Positions 8,737 through 20,049 of a stretch of 64,000 nt of DNA are shown one piece after another. The stretch is taken from NCBI GenBank assembly GCA_963664365.1, contig OY761144.1:2604001-2668000 (forward strand), in the 5' to 3' direction. The notes beneath the pieces were generated by a model, which saw only the letters and a list, made by a program, of their open reading frames with translations, did no database searches and was not told where the DNA came from. Each line of letters starts with the position of its first letter. Position 1 is the first letter of the stretch. Made by a program: the position numbers and the translations under genes. This DNA is from VXRN01 sp963664365 (lineage in GTDB: Bacteria; Chloroflexota; Dehalococcoidia; Lucifugimonadales; UBA1123).

Positions 8737-9192
8737 CTACTGATCCCGCATCGTCGCCACTAACTTTCGAGTGATGGAGATGAGGAAGGCTTTTTCGGCG
8801 TCGCTGAGGTCCGCCGTGACCTTGGCTTCCCATTCGGCAACGATGGTCAACAGCCTTGGCACAAGCTCTCTCCCGGCATCGGTCAACTCCAGAGTCATCA
8901 CACGACGGTCCACCTGGCTGGGTATCCGGTCCAGCAAGCCCCTCTCGTATAGCTGGTCCACCTGGCGGCTTACTGCCGGCGGGCCAACCGGAAGCGTCTG
9001 GGATATCGACGAAACCGTGCTTATCCCCCGGTAACAGGCGTTCAAAATGCTGAACTGCAGGGCCGTTATCTTTACGGGATCAAAGTACTGTCTTATGTCC
9101 CGCAGCATAAACTCCCCGGCGCCCACCAGCCAAAAGGACAAGACTCCCGGCGCGTTGATGTCATCTCGGAACAACTGTGTCATGCGATTCAC
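8737..9192 (-). CDS. MarR family transcriptional regulator
   Basis: A 151-aa winged-helix regulator. The DNA-binding core is seen in STVSSISQTLPVGPPAVSRQ (helix-turn-helix, about 57-76), followed by QLYERGLLDRIPSQVDRRVM, the wing with the conserved Asp-Arg. Flanking helices provide the dimer interface. It probably represses its own promoter: a TTGACT/TATAAT promoter at 9310-9337 and an inverted repeat at 9282-9298 lie upstream. Likely targets are itself, xylB and possibly the divergent DUF3500 gene. The ligand is unknown. Confidence 0.9.
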   Translation of the reverse strand: MNRMTQLFRDDINAPGVLSFWLVGAGEFMLRDIRQYFDPVKITALQFSILNACYRGISTVSSISQTLPVGPPAVSRQVDQLYERGLLDRIPSQVDRRVMTLELTDAGRELVPRLLTIVAEWEAKVTADLSDAEKAFLISITRKLVATMRDQ

Positions 9193-9281
9193 CTCCGTCC
9201 TGCTGCGCGCTTACCGCATCGCAAGAACTCATCAGCAATGTGGAATACAAGAAGGTCACTTCACTTTTACCTGCCATAGCA

Positions 9282-9298
9282 ATTGTTCACACGACAAT
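9282..9298. promoter_or_regulatory. candidate MarR operator (inverted repeat)
   Basis: ATTGT-N7-ACAAT palindrome placed about 12 bases downstream of the -10 box of the MarR gene promoter, where a bound repressor would block initiation. It is the only good palindrome I see in the 9193-9496 intergenic region. The assignment is inferred from position. Confidence 0.45.
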
Positions 9299-9309
9299 CA
9301 TATACCGCC

Positions 9310-9337
9310 ATTATAACATCAACTCTGTGAAAGTCAA
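9310..9337 (-). promoter_or_regulatory. promoter of the marR-xylB transcript
   Basis: Minus-strand -35 TTGACT (9332-9337), 16-bp spacer, -10 TATAAT (9310-9315). The leader to the MarR start codon would be about 110 bases. Confidence 0.6.
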
Positions 9338-9393
9338 ACTCCTCCATGGCGCAAGGGCAGCGTCCTTCGACGGTTGGACATGCTGAGTTGGAT

Positions 9394-9422
9394 TTGACTT
9401 GAGACGCGCTTAGTGTTATTAC
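9394..9422 (+). promoter_or_regulatory. promoter of the DUF3500 gene
   Basis: Plus-strand -35 TTGACT (9394-9399), 17-bp spacer, -10 TATTAC (9417-9422). It is divergent from the MarR promoter about 60 bases away. Confidence 0.5.
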
Positions 9423-9496
9423 GTTTGCAGCGCGCGTAGAGCCGAAAGCCCCAGAGATTCGAGACGGGGGTATGAAACTTCCAGGAGGAGACGATA

Positions 9497-10519
9497 GTGG
9501 CGCATCACAATCATGACAACGATAATCATCACGACGGGCGCCATGACGGCCACGAGCAGGCGGCTTCGGAAATGAGGGATGCGGTCTCCGCCTTCCTTGA
9601 CAGCCTCTCGACAGACCAGGCGGAGAGGACGCGGTTCGACTATCTGGACGGCGAGAGGATATTCTGGTACTACCCTCCGGCCAACCGGCACGGCCTGCCG
9701 ATCAGGGACATGGACGAGGAACAGCGCAAGCTGGCCTACGCCGTGATGGCAACCGGCCTGACCGAGAAGTCGTACCGGCAGGCCGTCGCCACAATCGAGA
9801 ACGAATCCCTGCTGGGGTCGATCGAGAAGGGCGCGGGCGTCATCACATACGAGCGCGACCCGGAGCTCTACTACTGGACCGTGTTCGGCGAGCCGGGCGG
9901 CGACGGACCCTGGGGCTGGCGCGTGGAGGGCCATCACATATCGTTCAACTACGGCGTGTGGGACGACAGGGTCATCTCCACCACTCCGTTCTTCCTGGGG
10001 GCGAACCCTCATGAGATCAGGACAGGCCCGGACACGGGGCATCGCATCCTGGGAACGAGGGAAGACCTCGCATTCGAGTTGATGAACGACCTCGATTCGT
10101 CCCAGAGGTCGAAGGCGGTCATATACGGCGAAGCGCCTTACGACATCCTGACGTACAACTCCTCCAAAGCGGTGCTGCCGCCGGAGGAGGGATTGCGGGT
10201 GTCTCAGATGTCCGGCGCCCAACGGGAAATGCTGATGAGCCTGATAGTCGAGTACGTCAACCAGGTGCGCGGCGACGTCGCGGCGGACAAGCTGGCGGTC
10301 ATCGAGGAGCGGGGCATAGACGACTTCAGCCTCGCCTGGGGCGGCCCCTTGGCGAAGGGCCGGGAGCACTACTACCGCATCCACGGCGGGAACTTCATCG
10401 TGGAGTACATCAACCGCCAGAACGGCGCGAACCATACACACTCCGTGCTGCGCGACGTGGAGAACGACTTCAGCGTGGACGTACTGCGCGAGCACCTGCT
10501 GGAGTTCCACGTGCTCTAG
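9497..10519 (+). CDS. DUF3500 domain-containing protein
   Basis: A 340-aa protein of the DUF3500 family (function unknown). Family features are FDYLDGERIFWYYPP near residue 50, RQAVATIENESLLG, and WGWRVEGHHISFNYGVWDD, followed by FFLGANPHEIR. The C-terminus has YYRIHGGNFIVEYIN. The first 25 residues are a His/Asp-rich stretch (HHNHDNDNHHDGRHDGHE) that could bind metal. The start is GTG 9497 with AGGAGGAG six bases away. There is no signal peptide, so it is probably cytoplasmic. Members often occur in Chloroflexota and in organisms degrading recalcitrant organics; no role is proven. Confidence 0.88.
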   Translation: MAHHNHDNDNHHDGRHDGHEQAASEMRDAVSAFLDSLSTDQAERTRFDYLDGERIFWYYPPANRHGLPIRDMDEEQRKLAYAVMATGLTEKSYRQAVATIENESLLGSIEKGAGVITYERDPELYYWTVFGEPGGDGPWGWRVEGHHISFNYGVWDDRVISTTPFFLGANPHEIRTGPDTGHRILGTREDLAFELMNDLDSSQRSKAVIYGEAPYDILTYNSSKAVLPPEEGLRVSQMSGAQREMLMSLIVEYVNQVRGDVAADKLAVIEERGIDDFSLAWGGPLAKGREHYYRIHGGNFIVEYINRQNGANHTHSVLRDVENDFSVDVLREHLLEFHVL

Positions 10520-10549
10520 GGCCGGGGCCGCCGGAGCGCAAGATTGAAC

Positions 10550-10578
10550 TTGACGCCGGACGCCTTTGCCAATATAAT
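10550..10578 (+). promoter_or_regulatory. promoter of the 23S rRNA-tRNA transcript
   Basis: -35 TTGACG (10550-10555), exact 17-bp spacer, -10 TATAAT (10573-10578). The transcript would start near 10585, giving a leader of about 120 bases before the mature 23S end. Its presence shows that the 23S gene is transcribed independently of any 16S gene. Confidence 0.75.
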
Positions 10579-10691
10579 GATGGTCTGCTGAAGAAACACG
10601 GTCGGCGTGGCCGGCTGTTTCGGCATGGGCGGCCCGCAGGTCGCCGCAGCACATTAACAGTTGAATCCTGTCCCTTAGTAATAGCAATTGA

Positions 10692-10708
10692 AGATGAGCC
10701 CAAATGTG

Positions 10709-10716
<8 letters not shown>
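10692..10716 (+). repeat. 5' arm of the 23S rRNA processing stem
   Basis: This 25-base arm is the exact reverse complement of 13798-13822 on the far side of the rRNA. The pairing continues beyond it after a small internal loop (GCAATTG at 10684-10690 with AAATTGC). It would form the long double helix that RNase III cuts to release pre-23S rRNA. Confidence 0.85.
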
Positions 10717-13797
<3,081 letters not shown>

Positions 13798-13805
<8 letters not shown>

Positions 13806-13822
13806 CACATTTGGGCTCATCT
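13798..13822 (+). repeat. 3' arm of the 23S rRNA processing stem
   Basis: Exact 25-base complement of 10692-10716. It overlaps the mature 3' end of the 23S rRNA and closes the processing stem. Confidence 0.85.
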
Positions 13823-13865
13823 GCAAATTGCATGCAAAGGGATTCAGGATTCAACATCACAACGT

Positions 13866-13940
<75 letters not shown>

Positions 13941-13946
13941 GACAAC

Positions 13947-13982
13947 CAAAACCCCCGGCCAAACGTCGGGGGTTTTCTTTTC
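13947..13982 (+). terminator. Rho-independent terminator of the 23S-tRNA transcript
   Basis: Hairpin AAAACCCCCG / CGGGGGTTTT followed by CTTTTCATT, seven bases after the tRNA CCA end. It closes the two-gene RNA operon. Confidence 0.85.
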
Positions 13983-14037
13983 ATTCTCAAATACTCGATA
14001 ATGCGCCCGCGCCACACTTGCATAGGAGGTCAACTAC

Positions 14038-14247
14038 ATGGCAACGACGATCCAACTGTCACCCGAGGCCGAGCGAAGGTTGGATATGCTGGTATCGATG
14101 ACCGGCCATAGTAGGGAATACTACCTGCATGAAATAGTAGAGCGGATTCTGGAGGACCTTGAAGACTGCTACTCGGCTACGGAAGCGCTCGAACGGGTCC
14201 GCAGAGGCGAAGAAGAGGTATATTCCACCGCTGAGGTCGGTAGTTGA
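14038..14247 (+). CDS. ribbon-helix-helix antitoxin-like protein (RelB/CopG type), no adjacent toxin
   Basis: A 69-aa protein with the RHH pattern: the strand TTIQLSPEAERRLDML, then a helix, a turn (TGHSREYYLHE) and a second helix. The acidic C-terminal tail (SATEALERVRRGEEEVYS) is typical of RelB/DinJ-like antitoxins, which use it to wrap the toxin. AGGAGGT lies upstream. A RelE toxin would be expected to follow, but the next gene, one base after the stop, is a CoA-transferase. It may be a leftover antitoxin or a free-standing DNA-binding regulator of the CoA-transferase. Confidence 0.82.
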   Translation: MATTIQLSPEAERRLDMLVSMTGHSREYYLHEIVERILEDLEDCYSATEALERVRRGEEEVYSTAEVGS

Positions 14248-14248
14248 C

Positions 14249-15520
14249 ATGCCCGGACCCCTACACGGAATCAAGATTCTTGAGTTCACACAGATCATCG
14301 CCGGTCCCTTCGGCGGGATGCTCCTGGCCGACATGGGCGCCGACGTCATCAAGGTGGAGCCGATCCAAGGCGAGCCGTGGCGGTTCGCCCAGCGGTTTAT
14401 GACAACCGAGTCCAAGAACTACATGTCGCTGAACCGCGGCAAGCGCAGCCTCCCCCTGAACCTGGCCGACCCCGCCGCCATCGAGATCGTCCATAAGATG
14501 ATCGCCGACATCGACGTGGTCATCATCAACGCGCGCCCCGACGTGCCGCGCAAGCTCGGCATCGACTACGAGACTCTGTCGGCCATCAACCCGCGCCTGA
14601 TCTACTGCGACAACACCGCCTTCGGACCGAAGGGGCCGGACAGCTATCGCCCGGGATACGACATCATCATCCAAGCCATGAGCGGGCTGATGGCCGCCGA
14701 GGGCAAGATCCACGACGGGGCGCCTCAGCAGATCAGCGCGACCGCCGTCGCCGACTTTTCCACCGGCATCGCGGTCGCGTGGGGCGTCTGCGCCGCCCTC
14801 TTTCACAGGGAGCGCACAGGACAGGGGCAGCGCGTGGATACCAGCCTGCTGGCGACGGCGCTGGGAATGCAGACGACCGGCTTCATGGAGATCGAATCCG
14901 TTGACTCCGACGCGCGCCAGGAGTTTCTGACCGTGCTGGACGCGATGCGCGAATCGGGTATGTCATACGAGGAGATCGAAGCCCAGCGCCAGCAGATGCT
15001 CAATCCGTGGCCAGGCGGCAACGTGTACTACCGGACGTACCAGGCCAGCGACGGAGTCCTGGCGGTCGCCTGCCTGAGCGACAGGCTCAGGAAACGGGTC
15101 GCGGACGTACTCGACATCGACGACCCGAGGTTCGAGCCTGGCTATGATTCGCAGTCAGCAGAGGCTGTGGAGCGAAGCCACGAGTTGGTAAGGGAAGCGG
15201 AAGGGTTGTTCTTGGAGAAGCCTGTTGAGGAATGGCTCCAAATCTTCGACTCGGCAGGCGTGCCCGCCGGCCCGGTGCGCTACGTCGAAGAACTTCCCGG
15301 CAATGAGCACGTCAATGATAACGGGCTCGTGGTGGAGCTTGAACATTCGCTGGCGGGCCGCGTCAGGATGGTCGGGCCTACTATCCAGATGAGCGAGACG
15401 CCGCTGGAGGCGAGGTCGGCGTCCCCGGCCCTGGGCGAGCACACGGACGAGATTCTGGGGTTGATGGGGTATTCTGAGGATGAGATTGCTGAGATGAAGC
15501 GGGATGGGCTGACGCGGTGA
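14249..15520 (+). CDS. CaiB/BaiF CoA-transferase family protein
   Basis: Class III CoA-transferase, 423 aa, moving CoA between carboxylic acids through an aspartyl-CoA thioester. N-terminal signature: GPLHGIKILEFTQIIAGPFG and LLADMGADVIKVEP. The stretch GQRVDTSLLATALG carries the Asp expected to be the nucleophile. The C-terminus has VEEWLQIFDSAGVPAGPV, another family hallmark. The start at ATG 14249 is two bases after the RHH stop codon; longer in-frame starts would run through that gene. Substrate is unknown; such genes are numerous in SAR202-like genomes that degrade unusual organic acids. Confidence 0.92.
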   Translation: MPGPLHGIKILEFTQIIAGPFGGMLLADMGADVIKVEPIQGEPWRFAQRFMTTESKNYMSLNRGKRSLPLNLADPAAIEIVHKMIADIDVVIINARPDVPRKLGIDYETLSAINPRLIYCDNTAFGPKGPDSYRPGYDIIIQAMSGLMAAEGKIHDGAPQQISATAVADFSTGIAVAWGVCAALFHRERTGQGQRVDTSLLATALGMQTTGFMEIESVDSDARQEFLTVLDAMRESGMSYEEIEAQRQQMLNPWPGGNVYYRTYQASDGVLAVACLSDRLRKRVADVLDIDDPRFEPGYDSQSAEAVERSHELVREAEGLFLEKPVEEWLQIFDSAGVPAGPVRYVEELPGNEHVNDNGLVVELEHSLAGRVRMVGPTIQMSETPLEARSASPALGEHTDEILGLMGYSEDEIAEMKRDGLTR

Positions 15521-15524
15521 GTCG

Positions 15525-15550
15525 TGTCATGCCGAGCGGAGTCGAAATCT
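15525..15550 (+). repeat. dispersed palindromic repeat (TGTCATGCCGAGCGGAGTCG type)
   Basis: Short element of the same general family as copies at 27194-27221 and 63006-63031 (TGTCATTxCGAGCGxAG...). It begins right after the CoA-transferase stop. Confidence 0.6.
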
Positions 15551-15590
15551 CTCCCATCCAGCCAACACAACTTTAGCTTCGGCCACTTCC

Positions 15591-15620
15591 TTGAATTGGT
15601 GAACCTTCCGACACTATAAT
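15591..15620 (+). promoter_or_regulatory. promoter of the ferredoxin gene
   Basis: -35 TTGAAT (15591-15596), 18-bp spacer, -10 TATAAT (15615-15620), about 55 bases before the ferredoxin start; AGGAGG lies at the ribosome-binding position. Confidence 0.6.
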
Positions 15621-15675
15621 CGGTTGTGGGATTTTATCCAGTACTCGAAACCCTCGACAGGAGGCATGTAAGCGA

Positions 15676-15930
15676 ATGACCTATATCATCGCGGAGCCGT
15701 GCGTGGACGTTAAGGATGGGGCATGTGTGGACGTTTGCCCGGTGGACTGCATCTACGGCTTGGACGAAGACGAAGACAACCAGCTCTTCATTCACCCGGA
15801 GGAGTGCATCGACTGTGCGGCGTGCGAGCCGGTCTGCCCGGTGACCGCGATCTTCGCCGAGGATGACGTTCCGCCCGAATGGGACAACTTCATCGACATC
15901 AACTACGAGTACTTTGGAATGTCCCGCTAG
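15676..15930 (+). CDS. fdxA: ferredoxin (FdxA-type, two iron-sulfur clusters)
   Basis: An 84-aa low-potential electron carrier. Cysteines at 9, 17, 21 and 25 follow the C-x7-C-x3-C-x3-CP-like spacing of FdxA proteins, whose first cluster is usually [3Fe-4S]. Cysteines at 44, 47, 50 and 54 form the classic CxxCxxCxxxCP [4Fe-4S] site. The acidic loop DEDEDN and C-terminal WDNFIDINYEYF are also typical. It is monocistronic: own promoter upstream and a hairpin terminator at 15961-16015. Its redox partner is not evident from neighbours. Confidence 0.95.
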   Translation: MTYIIAEPCVDVKDGACVDVCPVDCIYGLDEDEDNQLFIHPEECIDCAACEPVCPVTAIFAEDDVPPEWDNFIDINYEYFGMSR

Positions 15931-15960
15931 GGTTTTCCCGAGACCCAACAGACTCCGCAG

Positions 15961-16015
15961 TACCCTGCCCTCCGCTTCGAACCTTGTTGGAAGAGGTTGG
16001 GCAGGGTATTCTTTT
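15961..16015 (+). terminator. hairpin terminator after ferredoxin, overlapping a promoter
   Basis: TACCCTGCCC (15961-15970) pairs perfectly with GGGCAGGGTA (15999-16008) and is followed by TTCTTTT. The 3' arm also contains a promoter: TTGTTG (15984-15989), 17-bp spacer, TATTCT (16007-16012), positioned to drive aconitase. Confidence 0.7.
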
Positions 16016-16070
16016 GTAGATGCAAGTTGAAGCGGCTGCCGCGTCGCCCACTTTCAAGGAGGACCGCGCC

Positions 16071-18344
16071 ATGGTCACAATCGAGTCCACTCCCGATTTC
16101 GCGACACAGACCTACGAGCGAATGGCGGAACGTCTCGCAATCGTACGGAAGCGGCTGAACAGGCCCATGAGTTTGGCCGAGAAGGTCCTCCTGTCCCACC
16201 TAGACGACCCCGAAAACGAGGAGATCGTTCCCGGCGAGACCTACGTTAGAGCGCTCCCGGACCGGGTGATACTCCAGGACGTTCTCGGCCAGACTGCAAT
16301 GCTTCAGTTCATGCAAACCCTCAGAGACAGGGTGGCCGTTCCGACAACGATACACTGCGACCACCTCATCCAGGCCAGGAATGAAGGCGTGCGGGACCTC
16401 CGCGAGTCGCTCGCCGAAAACGGCGAAGTCTATGGATTCCTCAGATCCGCGGCGGCCAAGTACGGCGTCGGCTTCTGGGAGCCGGGCGCGGGCATCATCC
16501 ACCAGGTGAACTTAGAGAACTACGCTTTCCCGGGCCAGTTGATAATAGGCACGGACTCCCACACCCCCAACGCCGGCGGTCTGGGAGCCTGCTCCGTCGG
16601 AGTCGGCGGCGCGGACGCAGTGGAGGTCATGGCCGGACTACCATGGGACGTCCTTATGCCCAAGAGGATCGGCGTGGTTCTCACCGGCGAGATGTCCGGC
16701 TGGACGGCTCCGAAGGACGTGATTCTCAAACTGGCGGGGCTGCTGACCGTATCCGGCGGCACCAACAACATCATCGAGTACCTCGGCCCCGGAGCGCGGA
16801 GCTTTAGCTGCACCGGAAAGGCCACGATCACGAATATGGGAGCGGAGCTTGGCGCGACGACGTCTATCTTCCCATACGACGAGCACATGGCCGACTATCT
16901 CAGGGCCACCAACCGCCCCGGCCTCGCCGAGGTCGCAGACCGCTACGCGGATATGCTCCAGGCGGACTTGGAGGTCGAAGCGGACCCGGACAGCTACTTC
17001 GACCAGGTCGTCAGGATAGACCTGTATGCACTTGAACCGCACGTTGTCGGTCCGCACTCGCCGGACAGGGCGAGGCCAATCTCAGAGTTGGCAGACGAGG
17101 TTTCAGACACATCCAACGAGTTCATCGACGAAATAGGCGCTGCGCTAATCGGCTCATGCACCAACTCATCATACGAGGACATGAGCCGCGCCGCCGACGT
17201 GGCCGAACAGGCCGCGGCCAGAGGGCTGAAGTCCGCCGTCCCCTTCATGGTGACGCCGGGGTCTGAGCAGGTGCGCGCCACGATCGAGCGCGACGGCCAG
17301 ATGGACTCGCTCAACAAGATAGACTCGACCGTCCTCGCCAATGCCTGCGGCCCCTGCATAGGGCAGTGGCAGAGGTCCAGAGACGCTAACACCGAGCCGA
17401 ACACGATAGTCACGTCGTACAACCGAAACTTCCCCAGGCGAAACGACGGCGCGCCCACAACGATGAACTTCATCGCCAGCCCGGAGATAGTCACCGCGTA
17501 CGCAATCGCGGGAAAGCTGTCTTTCAACCCGATGACCGACGAGTTGACCGACGCGAACGGGCAGTCATTCCGGCTCGATCCACCCTCCCCTGCTCCCGAG
17601 GTCCCGGACGAGGCTTTCGACCGCGGCGCAAGCAGTTACGTCGCGCCTCCTGAAGACGGCAGCGGCGTAAAGGTGGAGGTCAATCCGAACTCCGAGCGGT
17701 TGCAGATCATGGAGCCGTGGGACGCATGGGACGGCAACGACTTGGAGAGGGCGCCCGTGCTTCTGAAGGTCTCCGGAAAATGCACCACCGACCACATCTC
17801 ACCCGCCGGCCCCTGGCTCTCGCTTCGCGGACACCTGGACAAGTTCAGCGACAATATGTTCATGGGAGCGACGAACGCATACACCGGCGAGGCCGGAAAG
17901 ACGAAGAATCTTCGGAGCGGCGAGGCCGGTGTTGCCGTGTCCAAAGTCGCCCGCGACTACAAAGCGAACGGGGTCAAGTGGGTGGTCGTCGGAGATTTCA
18001 ACTACGGCGAGGGAAGTTCGCGCGAGCACGCCGCGCTTTCTCCAAGACTGCTCAACGGCGCGGCGGTCATCTCGCGCAGCTTTGCCCGAATCCACGAGAC
18101 CAACCTGAAGAAACAGGGACTTCTGGCGCTGACGTTCAGCGACCCGGCGGACTACGACAGAGTGCGCGAAGACGACCACGTCAGCATTTCGGGACTGTCG
18201 GAGTTGGCCCCGGGAAAGCCGGTGTCGGCTACGCTTCACCACGCCGACGGGTCCGAGGAGCGCTTGGACCTGAATCACTCATTCGCAGAAGAGCAGATCA
18301 AGTGGTTCCAAGTCGGGTCCGCGCTGAACCTGTTCCACCAGTAG
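16071..18344 (+). CDS. acn: aconitate hydratase (mitochondrial-type aconitase)
   Basis: TCA-cycle enzyme interconverting citrate and isocitrate through a [4Fe-4S] cluster; 757 aa. Cluster cysteines are visible in GSCTNSSYEDMSRA and in ANACGPCIGQW. Substrate-binding segments GTDSHTPNAGGLGACSVG, GCTGKATITNMGAELGATTS-like region, and swivel-domain GDFNYGEGSSREHAAL and GAAVISRSFARIHETNLKKQ are all present. Sequence style and length match the mitochondrial-type family rather than AcnA (about 890 aa) or AcnB. The start is ATG 16071 with AAGGAGG eight bases upstream; an ATG 17 codons earlier lacks such a site. The gene appears complete and monocistronic. Confidence 0.95.
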   Translation: MVTIESTPDFATQTYERMAERLAIVRKRLNRPMSLAEKVLLSHLDDPENEEIVPGETYVRALPDRVILQDVLGQTAMLQFMQTLRDRVAVPTTIHCDHLIQARNEGVRDLRESLAENGEVYGFLRSAAAKYGVGFWEPGAGIIHQVNLENYAFPGQLIIGTDSHTPNAGGLGACSVGVGGADAVEVMAGLPWDVLMPKRIGVVLTGEMSGWTAPKDVILKLAGLLTVSGGTNNIIEYLGPGARSFSCTGKATITNMGAELGATTSIFPYDEHMADYLRATNRPGLAEVADRYADMLQADLEVEADPDSYFDQVVRIDLYALEPHVVGPHSPDRARPISELADEVSDTSNEFIDEIGAALIGSCTNSSYEDMSRAADVAEQAAARGLKSAVPFMVTPGSEQVRATIERDGQMDSLNKIDSTVLANACGPCIGQWQRSRDANTEPNTIVTSYNRNFPRRNDGAPTTMNFIASPEIVTAYAIAGKLSFNPMTDELTDANGQSFRLDPPSPAPEVPDEAFDRGASSYVAPPEDGSGVKVEVNPNSERLQIMEPWDAWDGNDLERAPVLLKVSGKCTTDHISPAGPWLSLRGHLDKFSDNMFMGATNAYTGEAGKTKNLRSGEAGVAVSKVARDYKANGVKWVVVGDFNYGEGSSREHAALSPRLLNGAAVISRSFARIHETNLKKQGLLALTFSDPADYDRVREDDHVSISGLSELAPGKPVSATLHHADGSEERLDLNHSFAEEQIKWFQVGSALNLFHQ

Positions 18345-18408
18345 CGGCGGGGAGCGGCGCGTAGTACGGCCTGTCGCCGGCCGGGACATTCCAGATTCCA
18401 AACTCAGG

Positions 18409-18837
18409 TCAGCCGCCGTCAGTGCCAACCCAACCGGACTGGGATATGTCTATCATGATGCCCTCGGGGCCGGCGTACTTGGTTTCGACGTTCATGCCGC
18501 CGTGTCCGTTGCCCATCTTGGAGTGCATCTCTTTGTTGATGTCGTCCCTGGGCGCCGACTCGTTCTTGGCGAGTCGCGCGTCCGTCGCCTCGGCGTCATC
18601 GACCTGGAAACCGATGTGGTGTATTCCCGCGTAGTCCAATCCGAACTCGGCCCCCGCCACCACCTCATTCCGAAACTGTAGTATCGCCAGATTGATGTTC
18701 CCGTCGCTCAGGTAATACCCGTAGGCGTTCGCGCCGTCTATCTTGCCCACCTCTTCGAGGTCGAAGACGCTCTTGAAGAACTCCGCCGTATTGTCCGGAT
18801 CCTGGCTGGCAATCGCTATGTGCTTGATCTTGGCCAT
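18409..18837 (-). CDS. VOC (glyoxalase/dioxygenase superfamily) protein
   Basis: A 142-aa vicinal-oxygen-chelate protein. N-terminal KIKHIAIASQDPDNTAEFFK supplies the first metal-binding His, and LDYAGIHHIGFQVDD the second. The final Glu is probably in the C-terminal ETKYAGPEGIMIDISQ. Start at ATG 18837 (MAKIKH), preceded by GAGGGG; the open frame continues 11 codons further without support. Activity within the superfamily (glyoxalase, epimerase, dioxygenase, resistance) cannot be assigned. It is convergent with aconitase. Confidence 0.88.
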   Translation of the reverse strand: MAKIKHIAIASQDPDNTAEFFKSVFDLEEVGKIDGANAYGYYLSDGNINLAILQFRNEVVAGAEFGLDYAGIHHIGFQVDDAEATDARLAKNESAPRDDINKEMHSKMGNGHGGMNVETKYAGPEGIMIDISQSGWVGTDGG

Positions 18838-18956
18838 GCTGCCCCTCACCCCATGGTCTCCGACCCGCACTCACGAATCGGACTATCAAATTTTCTATGG
18901 CTCAACTATACGGACAGATTGCGATGAGTGTCAAACTCGGCTGTGGCTTCGACCTC

Positions 18957-19589
18957 TCACCGTTTTGGCGCCGGCGCCCTGTCAGTATTCACGAACTCGA
19001 AGAACGGTAGGTCGTCCTCTCTGCCCCTGGCGGCATACAGCCAGCCTTTTGCGTCCACCCATGCGAACCGATGACCCTTTTGTAGCATATATGACGGCAG
19101 TAGAGGGCATGGGTTTTCCGTACACATACCCAAAAGCACAATCCTGACAATCTCCACACCATCAGGAAGCGGCACGTATGTCTCGTTGTTGAACACGAGG
19201 TTTCTGTCACCGGGCCATGACGGGAACTCGTATGGGTCTTCCACATAAGCGCGGAGCGCCGGGGCCGCCGGAGCAGCGAACTCACCGGCCTCGTCAACGA
19301 CTACTATTGGGAGGTCATGATTGCCCCAATTGGCTTCAACCTCCGCCAACTCTTCCGGCGTCCACTCCTTGTCGATCACTCTGGCCGTGATCAGCCTTTT
19401 CAGTTCTTCGTCGTCGGGGTCTTGCGGTTCCGATTCCCCTGTCGGCACTGGCTTTGGAGTTGGGGCGGCGCTTTCCTGCGCCCGAACGGAGTCTCTCCCG
19501 CTATCAGCCAACCACATGGTAATCCCTACTACAAACGCCTCTGCCACCAAGATACTTGTCACGGCTATCCATACTGTCTTCTTGCTCAT
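18957..19589 (-). CDS. signal-anchored exported protein, paralogue 3 of a tandem trio
   Basis: A 210-aa protein of unknown family starting at ATG 19589 (GAGGAA upstream), one base after the preceding gene's stop. One N-terminal hydrophobic helix (about 6-26) is followed by a Pro/Glu-rich linker and a globular domain outside the membrane. The domain contains LVFNNETYVPLPDGVEIVRI, then MCTENPCPLLPSYML and FAWVDAKGWLYAA, ending LPFFEFVNTD. The same order (LPDxV, Cys, P-x-Y-x-L, xxxID..G, aromatic end) occurs in the two genes upstream. All three are A/T-richer than their neighbours. Confidence 0.7.
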   Translation of the reverse strand: MSKKTVWIAVTSILVAEAFVVGITMWLADSGRDSVRAQESAAPTPKPVPTGESEPQDPDDEELKRLITARVIDKEWTPEELAEVEANWGNHDLPIVVVDEAGEFAAPAAPALRAYVEDPYEFPSWPGDRNLVFNNETYVPLPDGVEIVRIVLLGMCTENPCPLLPSYMLQKGHRFAWVDAKGWLYAARGREDDLPFFEFVNTDRAPAPKR

Positions 19590-19590
19590 G

Positions 19591-20043
19591 TCATTCTTCC
19601 TCGAATAAGAATGTAAAAGGCTCAAGGTAACGAGGATTCCTGTATAACTCCTCTTTGGGTATATTTCCGTTGGGGTTTATCTTTAGCTCATCGTTGCCGT
19701 TTCTCAAAACGTAATATACCGGCCCAAAAGAATCTTCTCTGCAATCTCCAACAAGACGGTCTTCCATAATTATACCCAAATGCGCCAATTCCACGTCATC
19801 GGGCAAATGTTTAACAATTACCCCCTGCTTTTGTGTATGAAAGTCTATTGCTCGAAAATGCAACGTCCTGTCTCCAGGTTGGGAAAGATAGAAACGGATG
19901 GAAGTTACTCCTCCCTCCACGACGTTTATCAGCCATTCGTTCTTTCCCTCTACCCAACATCTTGGCCCAGATGTTGCCGTAACAACCGCCGCCGCGATTA
20001 TGCACGCACCTACCAGCGCGAATCCGATGATTAAAGTCCGCAT
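19591..20043 (-). CDS. signal-anchored exported protein, paralogue 2 of a tandem trio
   Basis: A 150-aa protein of unknown family. One hydrophobic helix (about 3-23) then an exported domain: RAIDFHTQKQGVIVKHLPDD, VELAHLG, GDCREDSFGPVYYVLRNGND, and the end PFTFLFEEE. It lies seven bases downstream of paralogue 1 and overlaps the ribosome-binding site of paralogue 3, so the trio is translated from one message. The linker that is long in the other two is absent here. It has no known motif for catalysis. Confidence 0.7.
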   Translation of the reverse strand: MRTLIIGFALVGACIIAAAVVTATSGPRCWVEGKNEWLINVVEGGVTSIRFYLSQPGDRTLHFRAIDFHTQKQGVIVKHLPDDVELAHLGIIMEDRLVGDCREDSFGPVYYVLRNGNDELKINPNGNIPKEELYRNPRYLEPFTFLFEEE

Positions 20044-20049
20044 AAATCA

